The notes under the pieces were generated by a model, which was not told the DNA's origin, did not search any database, and saw only the letters and a program-made list of their open reading frames with translations. Below are positions 32,863 through 44,040 of a stretch of DNA of 64,000 nucleotides, piece after piece; positions within the stretch are counted from its first letter, which is position 1, and each line of letters opens with the position of its first letter. A program made the translations under genes and the position numbers. The DNA lies in contig MNCI01015910.1 in assembly GCA_015680685.1 (NCBI GenBank), positions 642,939 through 706,938 on the forward strand. Direction: 5' to 3'. This DNA is from Gnetum montanum. Taxonomy: Eukaryota > Streptophyta > Gnetopsida > Gnetales > Gnetaceae.

Positions 32863-34482
32863 ACAAGAGGTGACTTTGAATGCCAACGAATAGGGACTAT
32901 AGATTTATTGAAAGAACCATAACCATCATATCAACCATGACATTTCGTAGGCGTTGGCAGTGTAGGGGGTCCATTCTTAAAGCTTGACATTTTTGCCAAC
33001 TTTCCAGATTTAGCATAGCCACTACCAACCTTCAAATCGGCAAGCTTCGCCATGAATTCTTGGTTGGTCACGAGACCAAAGATCCTCTTGATGCCAATGC
33101 CAGGCATTTGGACAACAAAATCAATGACAAAACTTCATAAAAAAATTCACAAAGAAAAACCCTAGCAGCGACAACTACAAGAAAAGAGACCACATGTTTC
33201 ATATGATCTTGCACTCATTTTGGCTCTGCAAACTCAATATTCAAATTCCTGAGCTCTTTTTCTTGCTTCTTTTTGTGATTTTTGGGCATGGATGTGGTTG
33301 CTACTGATGGTAGCAATTGACATGATCTGTTTAGGTTTTGGCTGTTCCACGTTTTCTAAATTGATTGAAGTCCAAGACAAAAGGTGCAAAACGTATGGGC
33401 AAACAAAATTTGGATGCTTTGATGTTTTTTTTTTAAAATGTGTGTATATATTGATGGGATAGATATTCCCATAACACTTGTTAAATATAGATTTTATTTT
33501 GTAAATTTTCATAAAAGTTGTAACTTCCCATCGTAATCCCCATGATATTGGCAACTAAATGTGACACTTGTCAACCATAGCTTTTTTATCTCTATGGTGG
33601 TTACAACCATCCAAGATTTTTTGTAACTTACCTAACCTGTTGGGCAAGTAATCTCCTAATTGGTTGGCCAAGTTACTTGGGAGAGAAGTTAGGTAAGATA
33701 TTTTTGAATATGTAACTACCTCTGAACCCTATAAAAATGCTTCAGGGGTCAAGAAAGGGGATCATCATCCACTTGAGATCATCACACTTGGGGTCTTGGA
33801 AGATTTGTAAAGAAGATTTCTTGTAAGATGGCTTGCTAAAGAAAAGATTTCAGCCTCTTTGTTATAGTCCTGTGAGTTATGTTTTTTTATTTTTTATTTT
33901 GTTTAAATTGTTTAGCTAGTGGTTTAGATAGTATCATCCTTGGCAAGTAATTTTGGGATTTTTAGATTGCTCTTATTGTTCTTGTTGCACGATTGAAAGT
34001 TTCTATTAAAATTTTTTCATAGAAGAGCTTGTGTTAGAAAGCCTTAAAAGCATTTTAGTAGTGAATTTGGTTATTTTGCAACGTATAAGAACTGCTATTG
34101 GGATTGTTGTAAGAGAGCCTCTGCTGGTAGTCATGCCGTTGAACAATTCAGTAGTCAAGAGGGTTCAGAAAATCTTTGGTATTTTGATGGGACCAGAATA
34201 GCTTCTTTTTATCTTTAAAGTGAATTTCCATGGTATTTCAATCAAAAATTTTCAAGTATTTCAAAGGTTCTGTTGAATGCAATCATTGACATCTATTATC
34301 TAGTCAAAATGGACTCTCGTACGTGGTAGTTTACATAGCAATTTTTGGTAGCATACTAGAATTGTCTTGAAGAAATTGCTTGTTTGAGCCTTGGAAATTT
34401 GAATAATTCATAGATATTGAATTTGGGATAGCTTTATTGCGAAGTGTTTACTCATGTCATTTTACCTTGTTTAAATATTTGA

Positions 34483-34493
34483 NNNNNNNNNNN
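34483..34493. other. Assembly gap (11 N)
   Basis: The only ambiguous bases in the window. The flanks match 28449 and 28606 of the 5' LTR, so about 156 bases are probably missing. Confidence 0.95.
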
Positions 34494-34790
34494 AGGTATT
34501 ATAAGGACCGCATAGACTAGGCAGTTGAACAAAATAGGAAACTTTCAACAACTCACAGTACTTGGCAAAGTTGGCTGAATCTCTTTAAAGTAAGTCATTT
34601 GTAGTTTAAACACAACGCAATCATTACATTTCACACAACCACATGCCACAACAGCACACACACACATACTCACATTAACTACTAAGTTTATTTGGAGGTA
34701 TCTGGGCCTTGGTGTTGCCAAAGACCAGCAGGCACCTAAATCTTGTTCAAGGACACTCGTTGGCGGTCGCATCCCAAACGGTCGCCAACA

Positions 34791-35972
34791 ATATGCAAGC
34801 TTAATTTTTGACTTGCAAATCACTCTCAAGGTCAACCATAGTCAGGCAATTGTTGTACCCAAGAAACAGGCTTCAAAGATCAAAATTTGGTGTAAAATAT
34901 TTCATTTTTAGTTCACTCACGCTGAGGTCACACTGACAGCATTAGTGTAGCATGAGCACTAATCACACCCAATCAAAAGCACGTCAAACACACATTGAGG
35001 ACATGCCAAGATAAAATCAACTCACACTGGAAGCTCTGGTGAAACAGAGATGCCTCAAACAGCCACAAAACCACTCAAATCAACATCCTATAGCAGTCAA
35101 ATCAGGACTAAGAAGTTTCAAGCAAGCTAGAGTCAATCTCTCTTGTTGTACATTATCATTTTCATTGTAAATTTTCACATTTTATGAGTTGGTCAAGCTC
35201 TTACACTCCAAATTGTATCTGCTTCTATGGGCGTAAGCTAGGTTGTGTAAGCCAAGACAAGTTGTAAGATACAATGCATTTAGTCAAGAACATAGCTCGC
35301 CTATGCACAACCAATTGACACGTAGTTGTCCATCTAACACTTGTCACATGATCCATTTTTCTGTCATTTCTCAACCATTGATCCATCTGTGAGGTCCACA
35401 CCCGAACCTAGCCAAACCTTATAAATACCCCATTCATTCACATAAATGGGGTTGGTAATTTTGAAAGTTGACAGCTTAGGAAACACTAACTGGCAACTTT
35501 TGGATGCTCGAGTGCACCTGACTCCTACCATCCAAGCACCTACAAGCATATCACCCCAGGGCTTAGCACTTGACTTTCCATCTACACGTGCAGCTATGCT
35601 TTGACTGGTGCACATTTGTTCTAAGTAATACAATATAGTTCATTTTTCCTTCCATTATTTTGTTTACTCTGTTTTAAATTTAGTTTATGCTTTGTTTACA
35701 ATATCACTTTTTTATACGCTCTATTTGCATTTTGTACGTCCCTGTTTACATTTCAAACATCAGTTACAATAATCCCAACACAAGCCATAGCTTACGTTTG
35801 GGGAAGTCCTTGGTTGATTTGTGTGCAGACCATCCAAGGCACTTTGCCTTTATTTTCTTTTCCAGCTTGCCCTCATGCGAAGGCAGGGCCAGCTATGTCT
35901 GTCCAATGATCTTTCGATGTTTGTTTCTCCCTTCTAGCCTTACACTGATGATTTCGGTTAGTGTAGTTAACA
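34791..35972 (+). repeat. E1 3' LTR, right part
   Basis: Continues 24922-25476 after removal of NA1. The first 340 bases again carry CTCACGCTG-type motifs, and 35131-35972 matches the 5' LTR. TATAAATA at 35420-35427. The reconstructed LTR is about 1.7 kb, near the length of the E3 5' LTR. Confidence 0.85.
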
Positions 35973-36476
35973 TCTCTTTACCCTAAACTCCTATTAAACA
36001 TAGAATGGGTACGGCTTAATCATGAGCATTTATGTGTGACTACTTGATATCCCAGTAGTGTACCTAGGCCATGCACTTGGTAATCCTAGTGGTAGTCATG
36101 CACAAGGTCAAAGATATGTATAGATGATTAAGGAATGTATGCTCATCACACTTAGGCTAGTTTAGACTCTCTTTCCCTATCTCCTCTTAGCTTAGCTCCC
36201 TCTCTCCCTTTTCCTCTTAGCTTAGTTAAAGTTATTTCCCATTACCTTCAGGAGTAGCATTAGTTTAGGAACATATCATACACCTCACTCTCAACTAAAC
36301 CATATGTGACAAAGCAATTACTAGTCCAGGTGGGAAGACAACAAACTGTGATCAACGAGTAACTATCTCGATACCACAACTAGCCCATCTGCGGAGTTCA
36401 ACCAAATCATGTGTGAAAGACTCATATTCGTATGGTTGAGTGTAGGGGTACCTTGCCACTCATCAGCCAAGAAAAG
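35973..36476 (+). repeat. Ty1/copia LTR fragment between E1 and E2
   Basis: 36130-36476 aligns with 7284-7595 (GTGGGAAGACAA, CTCATCA and others). No coding sequence. It is bounded on the left by the E1 LTR end and on the right, abruptly, by the inside of E2's antisense gene, so a deletion or rearrangement joined them. Confidence 0.6.
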
Positions 36477-37535
36477 GTCCATCAACCTAGCATGTGTGAG
36501 CTAATTGGTTAATGCCTCTAAGGCCTAGTGGCACAACCAATGTTGTGCCTCCTCCACATCACCATATTTCATGATGAGGATGGCCTTAGTGCAGCTTGTA
36601 GTGACCACTATCACCTCTCCTGAAGCAATTGCAGTTGCAACAAAGGCAAAAAAAAATTTTAAAATCAAGAAAAAGGCAATCAACAGGCATATGTGAATAA
36701 GGATAAAAGCCAAAATAATATATGCTTAAGTGAAACAAATGGTATGCAAGATGGAGGTGGTGGCACAAGTAGCTCCTCAAGGTTGAGCTCACCACCAACC
36801 CACTCCTCATCAATCCAATCATGGATCTTGCACCGCTAAAATGCCCTCAAATACCAAGTAGGGTAATCCCTTAGATTAGCTCCCAACTACTTGAGGATAG
36901 CCTCCTGAACATTTGAGCTAAAGAAAAATACCTCTAGGATGGTATGAGTCAAGGCAAGAGCCTCTTTCTCATCATGGAGACCCTAATCATTAACTTTGAA
37001 TCTAGTAGTAGGCATGAGCAGTTTTCAACCTAGCGTGAGCTAGAAGCAAAAGAACACAATGTAAAAATCATGAGGGCACTTACCCTCCAGGGAAGTATAC
37101 AGTTCCAAGTGGGTTTTGGAACAAAGTCTGCACATGAAAAGTAAAAAAGAGGGTGTTACTCTTATTGTAGCAAGAGAAATCTGGCATCTGCTAAATCCTA
37201 AACAAGGGTTGAGCATCCTTGGGACCTCATACCTAACCACCTACTCTATCATCACTAGTGGTAGGTTCATCAAACATGAACCTTAATATGTCTCAGTTAG
37301 CCCCAAGCAACAATGTCTCGGTGATGATGCTCGTAGCCTCCGTCACTAAGTGTGACCACATCATCACACCAAAGTATTGCAGTAGGAATGCCAAAAACCT
37401 ACATGCCCCTTGTTGGAACCACACTACCTGATAATCCACCCATGTATCAGGTGCAGGCATGTTGGGGATAGGCTTGCTCATGCAACAGAGAATACCAATG
37501 AGTTCCACAATGACTAGGATGGGTTTTAGCAATAC
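36477..37535 (-). pseudogene. E2 antisense gene, exons 2 to 4 (truncated)
   Basis: Exon 2 37535-37084 is FCP1-like: ILVIVELIGIL, then FLAFLLQYFGVMMWSH, then YNKSNTLFF and TLFQNPLGTVYFPGG, with a GTAAGT donor. Exon 3 starts near 36982 after ATGATTAG and contains GLHDEKEAL and KIHDWIDEEW, matching E1 MHDDDGGL and QVHGWLHEDW. Exon 4 (about 36645-36477) has MKYGDVEEAQHWL, matching E1 MKYEEIE, and is cut off at 36477 inside LTHARLMDL. Stops and an exon 3 phase shift show decay. A first exon was not found with confidence. Confidence 0.75.
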
Positions 37536-39838
37536 CTTGCAATCACAACAGAATAACAAATGAAGCGTTAGTATACGCTAGATGAAAAATTTGAAAAAAA
37601 ATTAAACCTAGAAAAAAATAACATAAAATAGCCTTGGATTAGCAAAAATATCTTAGGGTCCTTGGGGCCCCACATTATAGGATGCCAATACATACATTTG
37701 ACATGCTTGGTACTCATTGGGATACAATACATTTTTCATAGCATAACATTAGCATTTTTCTTCGTATGTTTGCAAATTTAGTATTACATTATGCATTTTT
37801 TGGCAATTTTTCATTAACATTGTACATTTCACAAGTTAGCACTTTGCACAACTTTCACAAAGATTTTCTAACTCTGGGCAGCATAGTCTAGAATAGTCAC
37901 AAAAAATTATAACTTTGAGTTACCTCTAAGAGCGTAGTCCAAAAAGACAGCAAATTTCTCTAACTTTGGCCATGCTTTGGAACACTATAGATAGTAGTCC
38001 CAAATTATAACTAAAAATTCTAACTACCGACTACACTCCCCATAAAGTGTAGTCCAAAAGAAAACTAACTATTGAGCACAAGTAATTTCAATGAACACTT
38101 GACATCAACTACACCTCTAAGATGAGAGTGTAGTCCTAGCTATGGCCAATGAACTAAGGTTTGGTCACTACCCCAACGCTCTCCTCTCCACCATTTAGTG
38201 TTCTACTATGAAGCTACGTACCACACTTTCAGCCCCACCATTCCTTGTGTGCCCTACAACCTCCATCACCATGAGGAGGAATGCATGCTGAGTGCTCACC
38301 ATGATCACTATTCTTTGGGTTGCACCACCTAACATGCACCAATGATGCTACCATGCACCACACTACTTGTCCTGCCCCATCATGACAACTAAAAATTTTT
38401 CAAAATAAAAAGGCCAAGGAATAGTAGAAACGTGTCCTTGGCACTGCACCCAATCACTATAACTGCACAGTCACACTGCAACGCTCAACACCTCTATGGC
38501 CCTTGTTGCCCCTAATGTTCCACCATTGTCAACAGTTTAAAAATAAAAAAAATTTTAGGGTAGACCCTTGCCGTGTTCCTAGCCCTATGCTAAGCCACGT
38601 TGGCCACCACCAATGCCTTCATCCCCACCTTGCACACCTCACACAAAACATTTAAAAAATTACTAGAAATGGTAGAAACCCTCTGTTGTGCCCTCAACCC
38701 CATGGGTGGTGACTCTTAGTCATCGTCACCAAGACCCAATCCCCTGTCCCATGCTACAAAAATTCAAAAAAAAAATAAAACAAAAAATTTCTTCTGCAAA
38801 AAGCACCAATAGTAGCCATTTCCCTGCAATACTACGTGTGATCCAAAGGGAACCCCATAGCCTTCTCATATGTGGTTGCGCTAGCTACTACAGCAACCGC
38901 AGCCTCCACTAAACTCTCACCTAAAAAATGTAGAAAAAACCTACGCACATCGTTGATTCCCCACATAATCAAAGATCCTAAAAATAATGATGGTAGCCCT
39001 TGCACAGCAAGGCATCGCCAACAATAACATGCAAAGCCCCAAACCCTCGAATGTAGAAGGCCAAGCTAAACTAAAAATGACAACAAGGGAAGAACATAGT
39101 TAGGGTACCTAGTAGGTGGTGGTGCCCTTCGTTCCTCCACATGTACCTATAGTAGGTGTCCCAATGTTCATTCTCCCTCATCAATGTTCATCAGTTTGGG
39201 GTGTTGGCATCCACTTTGGCAAGACATCTTAGTAGCAACTACACTCTTTACAAATTACGCTATGCTTTGAAGATTTGCATTTTTACCTTTGAAAGTGACA
39301 CACTTACCCAAAGTAAAACATGCTTTTATACCCCCCAGGACCACCTAATGATTTACCAACCCTGAGACAATGCTCAACCCTATTTTTGTAGTGTAGAGCA
39401 TAGTTAGGTGGGAGCATAGTCACCAAACTTAGAAATTTTTTTTATTTTTTTGGCTATTCCAAATTTAGAAAAATTTTGAATTTTTCTTGCTACTCTGTGA
39501 ACACCCAATCCAACTTCGCATCCCAAGCACTCCCAACCCTACCTAAAATAATACTTCTAGCTCATAGCACAGTCTTCTAAGACCTTAAACTAGTGTCTCA
39601 TGATCTGCTAAGACCTTAAACTAGCATTCCATGGTCTACTAGGATCTTAAACTAGCACCCCATGGCTTGTTGAGGCCTAAAATTGGCTCATGCATCACTT
39701 GCTTTTTTAACATCACATGTGTGTACTTAGAATTTTATTACATTTCTTTTCTTCATTTTATGCATATTGCTCTCTTTAAGATAGGTGTAGCTTGATGTTT
39801 TTCTGGTTTCTTTTGCAGGACCTTCACAAGAATATAAC
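37536..39838. other. E2 antisense 5' flank and RT spacer, no clear gene
   Basis: Holds a cluster of E2-type motifs (AGCGTAGTC, GACTACACTC, AGTGTAGTC) at about 37880-38130 and again near 39388-39430. The rest resembles CCA-rich non-coding DNA. A (T)n-GCAG splice-acceptor candidate, TTTCTTTTGCAG, ends at 39818, 20 bases before the first ATG of the pol frame. Confidence 0.5.
39560..39690 (+). repeat. E2 pre-RT motif array (GACCTTAAACTAGCA)
   Basis: Four copies of AAGACCTTAAACTAG-type words with about 32-base spacing just upstream of the RT module. Related copies lie after integrase in the same element and before RT in E3 (60165-60385). Confidence 0.7.
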
Positions 39839-42268
39839 ATGACTACATATGAGCATCTCTACTCACCTCTGGTCCTCACCAAACCCCATGGCAATCCCAC
39901 GTTATGTATTGATTCATAATTCCTAGACCTTGACCCAATATCCTATGGTTAATACGTAACATCCGTAGAGGCACCACTAGACTAGCCATACCATCTAGTT
40001 AAGGCTCTAGATCTAGAGGTAGGTGATGTTACTGAGGATCCCCTCATTAAAATCCCTATAGCAACACCTAACAACGAGGTAAAGGCATTGAAACTTAGTT
40101 CTTTTTTAGAGCCTAAACATGCCCAAAACATCACAAAAGTACTCAACGATAACATCAAGGCATTCACATGGTTGTATGAAGACATGCTAGGCCTAGACCC
40201 TTATGTAGTATAACACAACATAATCCTCAATCTTAGCATAAAACTAGTTAAGTAGAAAGCTCACAGGTTATGCCTAAGATGGCATTGGTAGTCTATGATG
40301 AAATCACTAAGCTCTACAAAGCTAGTTTCATTTGGGCTGTTAACTATGTAGAATGGGTCTCCAACATCATGGTTGTACCCAAGAAAAATAGAAGCATACG
40401 CATTTGCATAGACTTCCAAGACCTAAATAAGGTAAGTATTAAAGACAATTTTCCATTGCCTAGTATTGATCAATTGGTCAATACTATGACTGGTCATGCC
40501 TTATTATCCTTCATGGATGGATTCTCAAAGCACTAGCTCAATACTATCTTTATAACTCCTTGAGGTACATTTTGTTACACTATGATGCCCTTTGAACTTA
40601 AGAACGTAGGAGTAGCTTATCAACAAGCCATGATGTACATTTTTAGCAATTACATGTTAGCTCTACTCAATGATTATGTTAACAACATAGCAGTTAAGTC
40701 CAAAGCAGCACACAAACATGCAAATGACTTGGACCTTGTACTCAAGCATTGTCTAAAGCACAAACTTAGGTTAAAACCTAGGAAATCTGTCTTCAGCATC
40801 AAGACAACCTACATGCTAGGTTTTATATTATTCGAGGCAGGCATATGTGTAGACTCCAATAAGGTTAAGGCCATTATCAACTTAGCACCACCGGCTAAAC
40901 TTAAGGAGCTACAAGGGTTGCAGGGTAGATTGCAATTCATATGCATGTTTATTAGATGGTTGACCAACAAGTTGCAGCCAATGCAACATTTTCTTAAAAA
41001 GGGAATCCACCTCAAGTGAACATCTCAATGCCAAGAGACATTTGACAACCTTAAACAAGAGTTAGCTTAACTTTCAACAGTCTACCCTCCACAAGAAGAT
41101 AAACCCTTCTACATCTACCTTGCTACCTCTGACACATCCATCACTTCTCTGCTTTGTCAAAAGTGAGATGATGGCATAAAGGTCTCAATATACTACCTAA
41201 GATATGCATTGGTTGCCTATGAAGCAAAGTATAATGATGTGGAAAATAATTGCCTTACCTTAGTCTTCACACTCAAGAAGTGAAGGCATTATCTTTTCCA
41301 TAGTCAAGTCAACATCATTTGCAAAAGTAATGTACTCTAAGCCATTACCAAAAATATCTACAAGAGTAGTCACGTTGCCACCAACTGAACTGCACACAAC
41401 ACAGACCACGTGGCCATTCTAATGTTGGTGGTTGGACATCATAGGACCTATAATGCCTAAGTCATCTATGATGCATAGCTTCATTATAATTGTGACTAAG
41501 TATTTTACCAAGTGGGTTGAAGATATTTCCCTTAGCAAGACAACATCATAGCATGTTTGCAAATTTGTCGTTGACAACATATTGACCTCTTTTGGTTTAC
41601 CCATTACAATTGTGATGGACAACAGGCTACTGTATAGTAGTGCAAAAACTAAAGCCTTTTGCGAGCACTTTGGTATTAAACATTCCTTCTCATCATTGTA
41701 CTACCCACAAGCGAATGGCCAAGTGAAGGCCACAAACAAAGTCACAATCAACCTTTTGAAGAAGATGCTTAGTAGTAGCAAGTGATGATGGCATGAGCAA
41801 TTGATCTACGCACTCTGGGCCTATCGCACAACAAATAGAATGATGATAGGTAAGATTTCATACAGTTTTTTTTATGGGTCTAAAGTAATTTTTCCTATTG
41901 AACTATGGGTTTCTTCACTTCAAGTGATCCTCCCAAGCTTCATCGACAAAGCTCAAAATGACAAGTTGAGAACCATGAACCTTAACTCAATAGAGGAGGA
42001 GTCCATGCAGACACTTGATTGTAGTGGGTGATACCAACAAATGCAATAGTGGAAACATTGTCACAATTAGCATCAACACCTAATCAAGAAAGGGGACTTA
42101 GTCCTCAAGGTCATTCATGAACCTACAGACAAATTCTCAACCAATTGGGAAGGGCCTTTCTTGGTCATCAAGGCCTATCACAATGGAGCATTCAAGTTTA
42201 CTGACCATGATGACAATGAATTTTCCAATCCAATGAACCACTTATATTTGAAGCCTTACTATGCCTAA
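39839..42268 (+). pseudogene. E2 pol: RT and integrase with internal deletion
   Basis: RT motifs FPLPSIDQLV and SFMDGFS are clear, but the catalytic YVDD is YVNN (40675-40686), two G-to-A changes. RT-linked RNase H is present in part. At about 41365 the sequence jumps from the end of RNase H (NIYKSS) to WPF and LDIIGP of integrase, so the archaeal-type RNase H and integrase zinc domain are deleted. The integrase Glu is Lys (GQVKATNK, 41719-41742). A frameshift lies near 40250. The C-terminal KFSTNWEGPFLV and YYA stop end the module. Confidence 0.85.
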
Positions 42269-42306
42269 TATGTAGCACCACATCTCAATGAAGTAAGATA
42301 AGCCAA

Positions 42307-42590
42307 AGTTTGCTACGACTATAAATTGGCAAAGCATTAGTTTGTTATGATTATAAACTAGCATAGATAGTTTGCTATGACTATAAACTAGCATAGATAG
42401 TCTACTATGACTATAAATTGGCATAGACATCTGCTATGATATTAAACTAGCACACAACAATCTTCTAGGACTATAAACTAGCATGCATCATGGTTTGCCA
42501 GGACCTTAAACTGGGTCCATGGTATGCTAGGACCTTAAACTAGCAAATCATATGGTCTACCAAGATCCTAAACTAGGTTCATAGTTCACC
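42307..42590 (+). repeat. E2 post-integrase 30-bp tandem repeat
   Basis: Units such as AGTTTGCTATGACTATAAAC followed by TAGCATAGAT repeat with a 30-base period from 42338, then become more spaced as GGACCTTAAACTAGCA. The shared core is TAAACTAGCA. Confidence 0.85.
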
Positions 42591-43068
42591 ACACATAGTT
42601 CTACAAACAAGCAAGTGAGAATACTTCCAACTCCTCCCTCTTGTCTGTCTACATCTTGTGGGTGAGGGTAAATGTTGTAGTTCCAAAGTGAATTTCCTAT
42701 CATTGAGAGAAACCTATAGAAAATTTGCAGTGTTACCACCCCTCAACATTTTGCTAATCTTTCATAACCACCTCGAGGAATTTTGCTAATCTTATAGAGC
42801 TCTTGTCATTAATGCCAGCACTACTAGCTCCAAGTAACACTTCTAGCACTACTAGCCTTGGGCTTTTTGTTGGTGCTTTGAGCTCTTGGTGTTAACACTA
42901 CCTGATCAAGCACCCATAGCATCATCGCCCCTAGCACCTTTACTAGCTTTTTAAACAATTGCAACTAGTTTAGATGTTGTAGCATTTGTAGTACCCTCCC
43001 ATCCAACAGTTTACTCGCATCTCATGTTGTGTGATTTTTTTCTTGTTTTCTTTGAGTTGTGTTTGCAG

Positions 43069-43116
43069 GATGAAGCCCTAGAGGTAATCATGCAAGGATG
43101 CATCTCATCATTGTAG
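43069..43116 (+). other. E2 conserved post-integrase mini-exon
   Basis: Behind the acceptor GAGTTGTGTTTGCAG comes DEALEVIMQGCISSL and a stop. It matches 23976-24020 of E1 residue by residue at D, LE, C and SS. The rest of 43117-44027 is non-coding with an A/G-rich tract at about 43541-43585. Confidence 0.5.
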
Positions 43117-44027
43117 TAAGTCATCACATTTCTTTGATGTGCATGATTGGACTAAACAAGCCACTTAAGACTACACATCCCTCTTGCCTTGCTATGGCCT
43201 ACTTGCATTTACCCTTTTCACCTTGCATTTCCCCACCTTCCCTTGCATTACCAAGCTTGCAAACCCCTTCTATGCACATGGCATACTTTAAGTTAATCAC
43301 AAAACCTATGATGGACATAATGCAACTCATCCCATGAGGAGCCTCTATGAGATCATCAAAGCCCAAGCGGGTGTAACGCAAATCATCCTAAGGATGAAAC
43401 ACTTGTCCTACTTATGTGACACGGTTGCATCAAAGCAAAGCCCATTAGGTGGAACATAGTCCACCTAATGAAAAGAATCCCATAGCTAGCATTTAACAAT
43501 TCACAAAGCCTAAAGCAAGTTCACCTCGTAATCAAAATGCAAAAAAAAAAAAGAAAAAAAGAAAAAAAAAAAGCAAACAGAGCAAAACATGTCCCCAAGC
43601 AAAAATTAGCAGAGCTAAAATTTCACAATGAGTGCAACCTTGAATCCACATCAACCTTCTCATAAGAATTCTGACAAGAGGTTACAATTTCAGGGGCAAG
43701 CCACTCTAGTGCCATGGATGCTAACTCTCTCATAAGCATTCCAACGAGGGATCACTATTTTGATGACAAGCCACCTTGGTGCCATGATCACTAGCAGTCA
43801 TGCTAACTTTGCATCTTGTAGTATCACACTATTTGCATTTCATTCTCCTATTATCCCCTAGCACACTACCTACACCCTTTCCCTCCATCATAACATTACC
43901 CTTGGGACTCTTAATCATGGTGCAGTGACAACTGATTAGGTGCTAATGAGTGATGTTGGTGCCTGGCTTACTATGGTGTTTTATGATCTTTGTCGACATC
44001 TCTTGGGCCACTTCTCTAGATGTCAAC

Positions 44028-44040
44028 AAAGAGGGGCCAA
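44028..44040 (+). promoter_or_regulatory. E2 polypurine tract
   Basis: AAAGAGGGGCCAA, identical to E1, directly before TGAAACACCACC. Confidence 0.85.

Larger units (their letters stand above)
25477..34790 (+). mobile_element. NA1: non-autonomous gag-protease LTR element carrying host gene fragments
   Basis: Two nearly identical LTRs (25477-28900 and 31504-34790) begin TGTTGGC and end GCCAACA or ACCAACA. The 2.6 kb interior has a primer site, gag, protease and a polypurine tract, with no RT, RNase H or integrase. Flanks ATATA (25472-25476) and ATATG (34791-34795) are a probable five-base target duplication with one change. The element sits inside the E1 3' LTR. Each LTR is longer than the whole interior and contains GPAT and Rab gene fragments. 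Confidence 0.9.
31504..34790 (+). repeat. NA1 3' LTR (with assembly gap)
   Basis: Same contents and order as the 5' LTR. Eleven Ns at 34483-34493 replace a stretch that is 156 bases long in the 5' copy (28450-28605). Adding those back gives 3432 bases against 3424, so the LTRs were almost equal in length. Confidence 0.9.
8681..35972 (+). mobile_element. Ty3/gypsy (Tat-like) retrotransposon E1 with nested insertion
   Basis: The order is 5' LTR remnant, primer site, gag, protease, antisense gene, RT, RNase H, archaeal-type RNase H, integrase, polypurine tract and 3' LTR. The second RNase H after the RT-linked one marks the Tat group of plant Ty3/gypsy elements. The 3' LTR (24922-25476 plus 34791-35972) is split by NA1. 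The 5' LTR keeps only its last 840 bases: 8681-9500 aligns with 35131-35950 at a constant offset of 26450. All coding modules contain stops, so the copy is dead. Confidence 0.85.
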
